This document shows positions 8,513 through 17,428 of a stretch of DNA of 64,000 nt, piece after piece. The translations under genes were made by a program, and so were the position numbers. The stretch covers positions 1 through 64,000 of the forward strand of contig NZ_BBYR01000012.1 of NCBI RefSeq assembly GCF_001293525.1, written 5' to 3'. This stretch comes from Pseudideonella sakaiensis. Its GTDB lineage: Bacteria > Pseudomonadota > Gammaproteobacteria > Burkholderiales > Burkholderiaceae_C. Below the pieces are notes generated by a model. That model ran no database searches and was not told the origin of the DNA. It saw only the letters and a list, made by a program, of their open reading frames with translations. The first letter of the stretch is position 1; each line of letters starts with the position of its first letter.

Positions 8513-10584
8513 TGGAGCAGACCGACGAAGAGTTCTTCCACGACTTCCGACAGGAACTTTTGGCGGGCGCCGAGGCCAATGGCAGCTTCCAGCTCTCCGA
8601 ATTCATGGAGGCCATCGCGAACGACCTTGTCGAGACAGGCTTCACGGAAGGGTTCGAACTCTGCCATTTCCGGGCGCAGCGTGGCATGCGCGTGGACGGC
8701 TACTGGTTCAATGACGAAGGAGTTCTGGACCTCTTCATCGCGGACTTCGACTCCCGAAACGAGCTGGCATCGCTCACCAGAACGGAAGTGGCCGCGGCAT
8801 TCAAGCGTGTTGCCAACTTCTTCGAGGCCAGCGCCAACAAGGGCCTGGCCGGCGAACTGGAGGTCACATCGCCGGAGTACGGCCTTGCCAGGCAGATTGC
8901 GGATCGCAAGGACGCCATTCGGCAGGTCAACCTGGTTCTCTTCTCCGAGCGCACGCTCAGCGAGAAAATCCAGGCCCTTCCCGATACGGAAGTGGCAGGT
9001 GTTCCGGTTGCTCACCACATCTGGGACATCTCACGACTTCATCGTCAGCGAAGCTCCCGCAGCCACAAGGAGCCACTCGACCTCGACTTCGAGCAGATGT
9101 TCGGCAAGGGCATCGCCTGCCTTCCCGCACACCTGGGGACCGATGCCTATCAATCCTATCTCATGGTCATGCCTGCCGAGGTGCTGGCGACCCTGTACGA
9201 AAGATTCGGAGCGCGTTTGCTTGAGCAGAACGTCCGTACGTTCCTGCAGGCGCGCGGCAATGTGAACCAGGGAATAAGGGCGACGATCCTGAACGAACCT
9301 GGGATGTTCTTTGCCTACAACAACGGGATTACGGCTACTGCACAGAGTGTCGAGACAGGGATGACGGATTCCGGTCTGGCGATCACGAGGGTTGTCGATC
9401 TCCAGATCGTCAATGGTGGCCAGACCACGGCATCGCTGTTCCACACACGGAAGCGGGACAAGGCCGATCTTTCCCAGATATTCGTCCAGTTGAAGCTGTC
9501 CGTCATCGACAGCCTGCAGAGCGAAACGGTCGTTCCAAGGATATCGGAGTATGCGAACACCCAGAATCGGGTGAATGCCGCCGACTTCTTCTCGAACCAC
9601 CCGTTCCATGTGCGGATGGAAGGGTTTTCCCGACGGATCTGGGCACCCGCGCAGAAGGGCGCCCCGCGCGAGACGAGGTGGTTCTATGAGCGCGCGCGCG
9701 GCCAGTATGCCGATGCACAGTCGAAGCTCACACCCGCGGAGCAGCGTCGCTTCAAGGCGGAGCATCCCAAGCCACAGATGTTCACGAAGACGGACCTCGC
9801 GAAGTTCGAGAATGTCTGGGATGACCACCCCAGGTGGGTGAATCTTGGCTCCCAGAAGAACTTTGCGCGCTACGCCGCCCGAATCGGCAGCGAGTGGGAG
9901 AAATCATCCGACGCGTTCAACGAGTTCTATTTCAAGAGGGCTGTCGCACGTGGTCTGATCTTCCGCGCCACGGAGCGCATCGTTTCTGCGCAGCCTTGGT
10001 ACAACGGCGGGTACCGAGCAAACATCGTGGCCTACACGCTGGCGGTACTCGGTGACATCACGAAGCGCAGGAAGGAGAGCATCGACTTTCTGGGCATCTG
10101 GAATGCACAGAAGGTCGATCCGGTGCTCGAAAGTGCCATCGCTGTCGTGTCGGGGGTCGTGAACGACGACATCATCAGACCACCGCAAGGCATTTCCAAC
10201 ATTTCCGAGTGGTGCAAGAAGGAGGCGTGCTGGACGAGGATACAGGCTCGTACCGACGCCATTGCCAATCTCCTCCCGCCCGAGTTCTACGATCGACTTG
10301 TTCCGCAGGATGATCAGGCAGCGATCGTGAAGACTGCGAAGCAGACGCAGAGGATCGACAACGGCATCGAGGCGCAGCGAAAAGTGCTGGCTGTTCCCGC
10401 TGCGGAATGGGCTCGCATCCATCAGTCGCTGCTTGAGAAGGATCTGCTCACGCCGAAGGAAGACGGCGTGCTTAGGGTCGCCATGCAGATTCCCTCCAAG
10501 CTCCCGACAGAAAAGCAGAGTGTGGTGTTGCTGGATATTCTCGACAAGGGGCGTCTCGAAGGCGTGGTTGTGAGCGAACCCTGA
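8512..10584 (+). CDS. AIPR-family abortive phage resistance protein
   Basis: A 690-residue protein of the AIPR family (PF10592), first named from abortive-infection loci. Recognisable core segments include NEPGMFFAYNNGIT, LQIVNGGQTTASLF, ISEYANTQNRVNAADFF and the ETRWFYERARGQY block, lying between about residues 250 and 410. The biochemical activity of AIPR proteins is not established. It is the last gene of the four-gene overlapping series (GHKL, Z1, DUF4420, AIPR), which implies one transcript and a complex of fixed stoichiometry. ATG 8512 is preferred; a TTG one codon upstream is possible, and a GGGGAGGA sequence precedes both. Confidence 0.9.
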   Translation: MEQTDEEFFHDFRQELLAGAEANGSFQLSEFMEAIANDLVETGFTEGFELCHFRAQRGMRVDGYWFNDEGVLDLFIADFDSRNELASLTRTEVAAAFKRVANFFEASANKGLAGELEVTSPEYGLARQIADRKDAIRQVNLVLFSERTLSEKIQALPDTEVAGVPVAHHIWDISRLHRQRSSRSHKEPLDLDFEQMFGKGIACLPAHLGTDAYQSYLMVMPAEVLATLYERFGARLLEQNVRTFLQARGNVNQGIRATILNEPGMFFAYNNGITATAQSVETGMTDSGLAITRVVDLQIVNGGQTTASLFHTRKRDKADLSQIFVQLKLSVIDSLQSETVVPRISEYANTQNRVNAADFFSNHPFHVRMEGFSRRIWAPAQKGAPRETRWFYERARGQYADAQSKLTPAEQRRFKAEHPKPQMFTKTDLAKFENVWDDHPRWVNLGSQKNFARYAARIGSEWEKSSDAFNEFYFKRAVARGLIFRATERIVSAQPWYNGGYRANIVAYTLAVLGDITKRRKESIDFLGIWNAQKVDPVLESAIAVVSGVVNDDIIRPPQGISNISEWCKKEACWTRIQARTDAIANLLPPEFYDRLVPQDDQAAIVKTAKQTQRIDNGIEAQRKVLAVPAAEWARIHQSLLEKDLLTPKEDGVLRVAMQIPSKLPTEKQSVVLLDILDKGRLEGVVVSEP

Positions 10585-10680
10585 GCGCCCAAGATTGGCG
10601 GTCACAAGTTCTTGAAGCGCCCCGCCGAGAAGTTCGATTCGGACACCGAGCGGCGCTTTGCCATCATCCTGGAGCGCGAC
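10585..10680 (+). pseudogene. C-terminal remnant of a BPTD_3080-type helicase/restriction enzyme
   Basis: Directly after the AIPR stop an open frame without start codon encodes a fragment containing PKIGGHKFLKRPAEKFDS and FDSDTERRFAIILERD. I recognise this as the pattern near the C-terminus of large DEAD/DEAH-box type III-like restriction helicases (BPTD_3080 family), where the Glu belongs to a nuclease-like domain. The match breaks off at about 10680, where the ribosome-binding site of the AAA gene begins. It looks like a relic left when the AAA gene and the Z1 system were joined. The identification is from memory of the family pattern and covers only about 30 residues. Confidence 0.55.
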
Positions 10681-10693
10681 GGAGGAACAAGAA

Positions 10694-13321
10694 ATGCAGA
10701 AACCCGCCGCACAGCAAAAGACCGTCCTGGAAACGATTCTGGACTGGTCAAAGGATCGTCCACTCTGGCAGCGTGACGCCCTGCGCCGCATCATCGCAAA
10801 CGGCCGTCTGACGGACGCCGATATCGGCGAACTCGTGGACCTTTGCAAACAGGGCAAAGGTGCCCCCGTAGGCGCGCTGAAAGCGGTACCGCTGGAGAAG
10901 GCCCACCTTCCGGCCAACCCCGGTCAGACCGCCGCGGTATCGCTTCTGTCGATCGCCGACGTGACCGGCGTGAACAACCTTGCCGCCGGTCAGACCCTCG
11001 GCTTCGAGCCGAATGGAATAACGATCATCTACGGCGACAACGGTGCGGGCAAGTCCGGCTACGCACGCATCCTGAAGCGCGCATGTCGTGCAAGGCATGC
11101 CGGAAAAATCGAACCCAATGTGTATGCCGATCAGCCCCCGAAGCGCGTCGGCGCGAACATCGCGTACGGGGTCGGCGGTGTGCCGCAGCCGGTCGAGCAG
11201 TGGCAGAACGGCGCAAATCCGCATGCAACGCTGTCTGCAGTGAGCGTGTTCGATAGCGACTGCGCCTCCGTGCATATCCGCGAGAAGAACGAAGTTGCAT
11301 TCCGGCCCTTTGGTCTGGACGTACCGGATGAGCTTGCTGCAGCCTGTCAGGCGGTGAAGGATGCCCTCGCAGCTGAACAGAAGCAGCTTGAGAAGGCCCG
11401 CAATCCGATCTTTGCGGCGCCGACCTGGAAGGCCGCCACGGCCGTGGGGAAGACGCTTGCCGCGCTGAACGCCAATACTGACGCAAAGAAGATCGAAACC
11501 CTGGCGGCGCTCTCGGCAGACGAAAGCGCCCGTCTTGAGCGTCTGCGGGCAGACCTGTCGAAGAATCCGACCAAGGCAGCGGCGGAACAGACCGTCAAAG
11601 CCGACAACGTCATGCGGCTGATTACCGCGGTGAACAGCGTTGCAGCCAGAACCACCGATGAGGAACTGCTGGCAGCCGCTGCCCTCGCCAGGGACGCACG
11701 GTCGAAACGGGGCGCCGCACGTCTTGCCGCGGAGAAGGCCTTCACGGGGGAACCCCTTGCCGGCGTCGGCGGCGAGACATGGCGGGCGCTTTGGGATTCC
11801 GCCCGACGCTACTCGACGGAGATCGCATACCCCGGACAGCCGTTTCCGCCGTCGGCCGAAGACGCGCATTGCATGCTTTGCCAGCAGCCATTGGAAGCTG
11901 AGGCACGTGCACGGATGGTGCGTTTCGAGGATTTCATACAGAAGGACACGGAACAGCTTGCACGCGAGGCAGAGAAGGCAGCTCAGACCGCACGTCAGAC
12001 CATAGCTGCCGGGGCAATCGGCACGCGGGCGGTGAAGGCCAGTCTTGACGAGCTGGGCCTTCAGAATGAAGTGCTGCAGCAGCAGACGCGCCGCTTCATC
12101 GCCGCAGCCCGGCTGCGGCGCCACGTTCTGCTCAAAGCCCTGGGCGGAAACGGCGAGGTACAGCTTCCGCCCGTTCCACCGTCGCCGCTGCCTGATCTCG
12201 GCCAGCTTCAGACTACGATCCGCGACTACGCCGCGGAGCTGCGCAAGTCGGCTGACGCAGATGAACGCAAGAAGCTCGAAGCCGATTTCGCCGAGCTGAG
12301 CGACCGGGCGCTGCTCGCCGGCATGCTGCCGGTCGTCACTGACGAAATCCAGCGGCTGAAGACCATCCGGTTTCTGACCGAGTGTGCGGGCGACACGGCG
12401 ACGAACACAATCACCAAGATGGGCAATGACATTGCCGACACCGTGATTACGCCTCGGCTGCGCGACAGATTTCAGGAAGAGATTGTCAGGCTTGCGGCGT
12501 CGAAGGTTCGCGTCGAAATCGTGCGCTCCGGCGGCAAGTACGGCTCACCGCAGTATCAGGTGCGCCTCTTCGCCAAGCCGGATGCCAAGGTCCACGAAAT
12601 CCTGAGCGAAGGGGAAAAGACCTGCGTGGCGCTGGCCGCCTTCATGACCGAGCTTGCCACCGCGATGCACCGCTCTGCTCTGGTCTTCGATGACCCGGTG
12701 TCCTCGTTGGACCATCGCTGGCGTGGGCAGGTGGCCAAGCGTCTCGTGGAAGAAGCGGAGAACCGTCAGGTCATCGTCTTCACGCATGATTTGGTGTTCG
12801 TGAACGATCTGAATGACCACGCGACGAAGACCGGGCGGGCAGTGCGACTCACGACGCTCAGTCGTGGCGCCGCGGGAGCCGGTATGGTGGCCGACGGCCT
12901 GCCCTGGAAGGCCCAGAGCGTCGAAGATCGCATCGACAAGCTGGAGAAGGCGGCACGTGCGGCAAAGCTGCTGCATGACAACAACCAGGAAGACGAGTAC
13001 GCCGTTGAGGTGGCAAAGCTCTACAACGCGCTGCGCGCCACATGGGAGCGCGGCCTGGAGGACATCGCTTTCGTCCGCGTTATTCAACGCCACAGGGACT
13101 ACATCAACGCCAAGGACCTGAAGAAGGTCAGTGCGCTCACCGAGGCTGACTGCGATGCTTTCGCCGCCGGATTCAAGAAGTGCTGCGACATTGTTGACGC
13201 ACACGATCCATCCAGCGGTAGGAATGCCGCGCCGCCACCACCTACTGATCTCTTTCAGGACATTCAGGCTTTGAAGGACTGGGCCGCGTCTCTGCGAGAC
13301 AGGCAAAAGAAGATTGCTTGA
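10694..13321 (+). CDS. Rad50/RecF-like AAA family ATPase with zinc-hook motif
   Basis: An 875-residue SMC/Rad50-type ATPase. An N-terminal helical module (LDWSKDRPLWQRDALRRI) is followed by Walker A GDNGAGKSGYARILKR (about residues 110-125). A long Ala/Glu/Lys-rich coiled coil is interrupted by CMLCQQ at about residues 394-399, a CxxC like the Rad50 zinc hook. A second coiled coil leads to the LSEGEKT signature and Walker B LVFDDPVSSLDH, then FTHDLVFV. The head resembles the AAA_13/PrrC ATPase group, but no anticodon-nuclease domain is visible. Start moved to 10694 because GGAGGA lies eight bases upstream. Proteins of this shape occur in many defence islands; whether it belongs to the Z1 operon or is an independent module is open. 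Confidence 0.82.
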   Translation: MQKPAAQQKTVLETILDWSKDRPLWQRDALRRIIANGRLTDADIGELVDLCKQGKGAPVGALKAVPLEKAHLPANPGQTAAVSLLSIADVTGVNNLAAGQTLGFEPNGITIIYGDNGAGKSGYARILKRACRARHAGKIEPNVYADQPPKRVGANIAYGVGGVPQPVEQWQNGANPHATLSAVSVFDSDCASVHIREKNEVAFRPFGLDVPDELAAACQAVKDALAAEQKQLEKARNPIFAAPTWKAATAVGKTLAALNANTDAKKIETLAALSADESARLERLRADLSKNPTKAAAEQTVKADNVMRLITAVNSVAARTTDEELLAAAALARDARSKRGAARLAAEKAFTGEPLAGVGGETWRALWDSARRYSTEIAYPGQPFPPSAEDAHCMLCQQPLEAEARARMVRFEDFIQKDTEQLAREAEKAAQTARQTIAAGAIGTRAVKASLDELGLQNEVLQQQTRRFIAAARLRRHVLLKALGGNGEVQLPPVPPSPLPDLGQLQTTIRDYAAELRKSADADERKKLEADFAELSDRALLAGMLPVVTDEIQRLKTIRFLTECAGDTATNTITKMGNDIADTVITPRLRDRFQEEIVRLAASKVRVEIVRSGGKYGSPQYQVRLFAKPDAKVHEILSEGEKTCVALAAFMTELATAMHRSALVFDDPVSSLDHRWRGQVAKRLVEEAENRQVIVFTHDLVFVNDLNDHATKTGRAVRLTTLSRGAAGAGMVADGLPWKAQSVEDRIDKLEKAARAAKLLHDNNQEDEYAVEVAKLYNALRATWERGLEDIAFVRVIQRHRDYINAKDLKKVSALTEADCDAFAAGFKKCCDIVDAHDPSSGRNAAPPPPTDLFQDIQALKDWAASLRDRQKKIA

Positions 13322-13366
13322 AACGTATTTGCTATGGCTTCGTTCACCTGACCTGGCGCAGGGCAG

Positions 13367-14116
13367 CTACAGATACTTCTTGAACGTCGCCGCCGCAATG
13401 CACACCGCCACGCCGAGCAATGCGGCACTGGGCAACAGGATCAGCAGCGGGTTCACGCTGACCGGCAATGCCAGGTAAGTCACCCACGGCAGCACGGCCA
13501 GCGGGATCAGGCTGGCCCTGGCGCGGTGATAGATGAACCCCGACTCGCGTCCCGCGCCGAAGCGGCGGATGTCCCGGCGCACCAGGCCGTCCACCAGCCC
13601 GACGAAGGCGGCCATCAGGAACAGCGGCAGGGTCAGGCACAGCACCAGCAGCCGCACGAGGAAGACCAGCGTCGTATAGGCCGCCGCGATCAGGTAGCTC
13701 TCCACGTTCACATAGACCAAGCCGATGTAGTAGCGGAAATCCTTGGTCGGACGATGGCTGCCGGCGCTGGCCTGCGCCGAGGCGTCGCGTATCCAGTCCA
13801 GCAGACCGCTTTTCACGAACAGCCAGTCGTAGCCCTGCTCGACCAGCCGGTGCGCGGTGCGCCCCGGCTCCTGCACCAGCGCGCTGCGGGTGAAATGCGT
13901 GGAAAGCTGATCCAGCTCGTAGTGCAGCATGCCCTGCGCGTGGCGCCAGCCCTGCTCGGGCCAGAAGAAGTGCATGCCGACGCATTCGATCAGGATGCAC
14001 AGCAGCAGCGCGCCGCACAGCACGCCGAAGAAGCGGAACGGCAGCGTGACCAGGCCGGCGATCAGGCCTTGCTGTCGTTGCTGCTGGCGTTGGGCCGCGA
14101 CGGCCGGATCGCTCAT
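13367..14116 (-). CDS. TIGR03747 (PFL_4697, DUF4400) ICE membrane protein
   Basis: A 249-residue integral membrane protein with about four hydrophobic segments: residues ~18-45, ~140-170 (two closely spaced), and the C-terminal pair ~205-245. Size, order of segments and position next to traD match the TIGR03747/DUF4400 family, a conserved ICE protein of unknown detailed role in the transfer apparatus. Its start overlaps the traD stop by four bases. Downstream (to the left) the defence island intervenes; in related elements I would expect the secretion gene RAQPRD further along the same strand. Confidence 0.87.
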   Translation of the reverse strand: MSDPAVAAQRQQQRQQGLIAGLVTLPFRFFGVLCGALLLCILIECVGMHFFWPEQGWRHAQGMLHYELDQLSTHFTRSALVQEPGRTAHRLVEQGYDWLFVKSGLLDWIRDASAQASAGSHRPTKDFRYYIGLVYVNVESYLIAAAYTTLVFLVRLLVLCLTLPLFLMAAFVGLVDGLVRRDIRRFGAGRESGFIYHRARASLIPLAVLPWVTYLALPVSVNPLLILLPSAALLGVAVCIAAATFKKYL

Positions 14117-16269
14117 GCTTCGGCCTCTTCAGCCGCGGCCATCTGCTTGAAGTCGTCCAGCAGGTCGTCGGGCAGCGCCTTGTCCTGCAGGCCGGGGATG
14201 CCTTGGTTCTCCCACCAGTCTCCTGCCTCGACGTAGTGCTGTCGCATGTAGCCGGCCAGCTCCTGCAGATCCTTCGGCATGGCTTCGTCGGGGTCGGGCG
14301 CAGGCAGCGGCATGCGGACTTTCCAGAGGTTGCCGCCCTCGGTCAGCGCGAAGCACTGCCCCTTGGGCAGCGCCACCACATGCGCCGGCTCGATCAACGG
14401 CACGCTGTTGCTGCTGATGCGGTCCTGGGTGTTGGACGTGAACGCGGTATTGCCGTGCGGATCGGAGCTGTCGGTGGCGCCGCTCATCAGCGCCGTGGCG
14501 TACACCTCGACCTTGGGCAGTTGTCGCGTCAGCAGCTCGGCGGTGGCGGTCTCGCGCACGCGCAGCATGAACAGGTTGTTGAAGTTGCCGACCACCTGGC
14601 CGGCCTTGGCACGATTGCCGATGCGGGCCTCGATGTCGCTCAAGGTCTGCGTGTAGGCCGTCACCTGCACGCCGGCACCGCCGCCCTTGTTGACCATCGG
14701 AATGAACTCGTCGCCCATGAGTTCGTTGAATTCGTCGGCGTGGACGTTGATCGGAATCTTGGCGCCCGCCGCGGCGCCGGGCAGCCCGTCGTCGACGCCG
14801 AACTTGTAGATGTGGCCGGCGACCGAGACCAGATCGCTGAACATCGAGTTGCCCACCGCCGCCGCGACTTCGGCGTCGGACAGCGCATCCAGCCCCACGT
14901 AGACCACCGCGCGTTTGCGGATGACCTGCATCCAGTCGAAGATCGGCCGCGGGTCGGACAGGTCGGAATAGTTCGGTGCGAGCAGTTGCGCGATCTTGCC
15001 GGTGGTGAGCTTCTCCAGCAGCGGCAGCAGCGAAGCCACGATCTTGTCGAAGTACGTCCGGTCGTAGCGCACGGCGCTGCGCAGGCCGTCGAGCACCGGG
15101 TCATAGATGCGCACTTGGGACAGGTACTGTTCGAGGGCCACCACGCGCTTCTCGCGGCCGATCATGTTGCGCGGGATGTTCTTGTCGTTCAGCTTCGCTT
15201 CGAGCTGGACGATGACCTCCCAGGCCTTCGGCCCGTTCTTTGCGAAGTAGTGCTGGGCGTACTCGATGAACAGCGCGTCGATGTTGATGACGTGGCGCTG
15301 GATCAGCAGGTAGTCCGGCCGCTGCCCCAGCTCGACCAGGGCGCGCGCGATGATGTTGACGAAGCGCCAGGCGAATTCGCGGAACGCGGCGCTGTTGCCT
15401 TCGCCCGAGAGCTGTCCGGCGATGCGCGTGGCCACCTCGGAGATCCGCCCGAACCGGCCCACGGCGTTGTAGCGCGCCGAGATGTCGGGCCAGCCCAGAT
15501 GGAACACGTAGAACTCGCCTTCGCGCCCGGCGCGCTTGGCCTCGACGTACATGCGCTTCAACAGGTCGGCATCGCCCTTGGGGTCGAAGACGATCACCAC
15601 CTCGTGCTCGCCGCGGACCTTGCGGCGGATGTCCTGGGTGATGAACAGCTCGGCCAGCCGCGTCTTGCCAACGCGCGTGGTACCCAGCACCAGGGTATGG
15701 CCGACGCGCTCGCCCAGCGGCAGGGTGACGTCGACCTCGTGCGGCTCGATGCCATGCAGGCGCGGCAGTCCGCCGACCGGCGGCAGCGGCCGCGCCGGGT
15801 TGAGCGGGCTGTCCCAGGCCAGCGCGCGCGCCAGCGTCGAGACGGGAAACGGCGCGAACTCTAGCCGCTCCTCCAGCCGGCGAGCGGCCCGGTAGATCGC
15901 CGTCGGCTCGACGTAGCGGCGGAACTCCGGCCGGTAGGTCTGCATCAGCCGGTGCGTGTGCCGCTGCTCCCAGCGAAAGCCCCGGCCGACGAACAAGCGT
16001 TGCTGACTCACCGGCACGTCGCGGCTGGTCATCACGTAGCGCGGCAGGCGGCGGATGTTGCGGCGATGGCGCAGGATCGCCCAGGCATCGCGCAGGCGAA
16101 TCGCGCCGAAGGTCAGGAAGGCCAGCGCCGAGCCCAGGCCGAGCAGCGGGTTCAGCGCGAGCGACCACGGTGCCACCAGGCACAGAATCGCGGCGCCGGT
16201 GCAGACCGCCACGGTATAAAGCTCCACCGCTGGCCGCAGCAGCACCTCGACCGCATGCGGTTGGGCCAT
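14113..16269 (-). CDS. traD: Type IV coupling protein TraD, SXT/TOL subfamily
   Basis: A 718-residue conjugative coupling ATPase that docks the relaxase-DNA complex to the secretion channel at the inner membrane. Two membrane segments lie near the N-terminus (about residues 15-60). Walker A is GTTRVGKTRLAELF (around residues 194-207) and a Walker B-like VVIVFDPKGDADL follows. The C-terminal third carries the conserved NNLFMLRVRE and FTSNTQDR stretches typical of the TIGR03743 SXT/TOL TraD group. Length is normal. It is co-transcribed with the TIGR03765 gene, eight bases upstream, and the TIGR03747 gene, which it overlaps. Confidence 0.92.
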   Translation of the reverse strand: MAQPHAVEVLLRPAVELYTVAVCTGAAILCLVAPWSLALNPLLGLGSALAFLTFGAIRLRDAWAILRHRRNIRRLPRYVMTSRDVPVSQQRLFVGRGFRWEQRHTHRLMQTYRPEFRRYVEPTAIYRAARRLEERLEFAPFPVSTLARALAWDSPLNPARPLPPVGGLPRLHGIEPHEVDVTLPLGERVGHTLVLGTTRVGKTRLAELFITQDIRRKVRGEHEVVIVFDPKGDADLLKRMYVEAKRAGREGEFYVFHLGWPDISARYNAVGRFGRISEVATRIAGQLSGEGNSAAFREFAWRFVNIIARALVELGQRPDYLLIQRHVINIDALFIEYAQHYFAKNGPKAWEVIVQLEAKLNDKNIPRNMIGREKRVVALEQYLSQVRIYDPVLDGLRSAVRYDRTYFDKIVASLLPLLEKLTTGKIAQLLAPNYSDLSDPRPIFDWMQVIRKRAVVYVGLDALSDAEVAAAVGNSMFSDLVSVAGHIYKFGVDDGLPGAAAGAKIPINVHADEFNELMGDEFIPMVNKGGGAGVQVTAYTQTLSDIEARIGNRAKAGQVVGNFNNLFMLRVRETATAELLTRQLPKVEVYATALMSGATDSSDPHGNTAFTSNTQDRISSNSVPLIEPAHVVALPKGQCFALTEGGNLWKVRMPLPAPDPDEAMPKDLQELAGYMRQHYVEAGDWWENQGIPGLQDKALPDDLLDDFKQMAAAEEAEA

Positions 16270-16277
16270 TTGCGCAC

Positions 16278-16811
16278 CTACTGCTCGACGCCGGTGGACG
16301 TGATGAGCACCGGGTAGTGGCGCAGGCCCAGGCGCTGGGCCAGGTCGTCGCCGGAGACCGGCGAGAGGGTCAGGCCAGGAGCCAGCCTGCGCAGCGCCGT
16401 CAGCGCGGCCATCGACTCCACGTTGACCACCAGGCCCACGGCCTGCAGCTCGCGCAGCGCCGCCTGCCGCTGCCGCAGCCAGGCACGCGACCGCTCGTCG
16501 TCGCCGACCAGGAACAGCGCCGTCAGGCCCGGCGCCCGGATGACGCGGCGCTGCACCTCGCCCGGCGACAGTTGCGTCGAGCGCACCGGCAGCATGGCGG
16601 CTTCGGCGTCGGCCGCGTTGCCCACGCGCGGGGCTGGCATCGGGGCCGGCGGCGTGGCCTGGTCCGGCTGAGGATTCAGCGACTGGTAGTACGGCAGCGC
16701 GGAGTCGCCGCCGCGGTCTTCGACGACGATCAGCGGCGCGGAGGCGATCTGGGCGAAGACCGTGGTCGTGGGCAGCAGCGCGATGGCGCCGATGAGGACG
16801 ATGTGGTTCAT
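16278..16811 (-). CDS. TIGR03765 (PFL_4695) ICE protein
   Basis: A 177-residue exported protein: signal peptide to about residue 20 (ending VFA), a Pro/Ala-rich linker around residues 50-70, then a compact domain with LTALFLVGDDERSRAWLRQR and a C-terminal LRHYPVLITSTG. This is the TIGR03765 family, always next to traD in this ICE class, and its thioredoxin-like end has been noted for the family. Function is unknown; a periplasmic assembly role fits. The start overlaps the stop of the lytic transglycosylase gene by four bases. Confidence 0.85.
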   Translation of the reverse strand: MNHIVLIGAIALLPTTTVFAQIASAPLIVVEDRGGDSALPYYQSLNPQPDQATPPAPMPAPRVGNAADAEAAMLPVRSTQLSPGEVQRRVIRAPGLTALFLVGDDERSRAWLRQRQAALRELQAVGLVVNVESMAALTALRRLAPGLTLSPVSGDDLAQRLGLRHYPVLITSTGVEQ

Positions 16812-17428
16812 GGCGTGGTGACCTGGAGGGTTGGAACGGGAACGTCGGGGTCGAGCACGCGGGTCAGGTGCCGATGCACACTGCGCCGGTAGCGCGCCGC
16901 GGGTGCCCCGCCGGCGGGCCGGTGGTAGCGGCCGATGGCAAGCAGCCAGTCCTCGCCCGGCGTGTGCTGTTCGCGCAGGATTTCCGCAGCGATGGCGAGG
17001 TTGCGGTACGGGTCCAGCAGCTCGCAGGGCTGCGTGTAGCGATGCGCGTGGTAGCCGAGATTGACCTGGCCGAGGCCGGCGTCGATGCGATTGGCCGGCG
17101 TGTGAGCGAGGGCACGGTGCAGCCCCGCGCAGGCCTCGGCGCGGGTGGCATAGCGCTGTGGCGAGCCGGCGACGTTGAGCGTCCACGGCCAGGGGATCAG
17201 GCGCCCGCGCAGCATGGCGCCGCTCTCCTGCAAGGCCACCGCGTACAGCACCGCCGCCGGCACGTCTGCACGGTGCGCCGCCAGTTGATAGGCCGGCGGC
17301 GGCACTTCCCGCGCCAGGGCGGCCAATGCCCAGCCGCCGGTGGTGAGCAGCAGCATGGCGCTGGCGCAGCGGATGGCGATGCGGGACGGCCGACGCTCCC
17401 GGCCCGGAGCACCTATTGCCGCTGCCAT
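16808..17428 (-). CDS. Lytic transglycosylase, conjugation-associated
   Basis: A 206-residue peptidoglycan-cleaving enzyme of the SLT type that opens the cell wall for the secretion channel. An N-terminal hydrophobic segment (about residues 22-40) gives export or anchoring. The catalytic core starts at AVLYAVALQESG, the expected E-S pair with Glu as acid/base. It continues with IDAGLGQVNLGYH and ends with the AIGRYHRPA substrate-binding block. Start 17428 overlaps the upstream TIGR03759 gene by 16 bases; a longer open frame exists upstream but lies wholly inside that gene and lacks domain support. Confidence 0.88.
   Translation of the reverse strand: MAAAIGAPGRERRPSRIAIRCASAMLLLTTGGWALAALAREVPPPAYQLAAHRADVPAAVLYAVALQESGAMLRGRLIPWPWTLNVAGSPQRYATRAEACAGLHRALAHTPANRIDAGLGQVNLGYHAHRYTQPCELLDPYRNLAIAAEILREQHTPGEDWLLAIGRYHRPAGGAPAARYRRSVHRHLTRVLDPDVPVPTLQVTTP

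Noticed and set aside
14203-15864. A 553-codon plus-strand open frame opposite traD
   Set aside because: It is a shadow of the traD codon bias on the other strand: no start context, no domain, low-complexity His/Arg/Ala composition.
16278-17186. Longer start for the TIGR03765 gene, giving 302 codons
   Set aside because: The extra N-terminal part lies inside the lytic transglycosylase gene and lacks a signal peptide; the start at 16811 gives one immediately.
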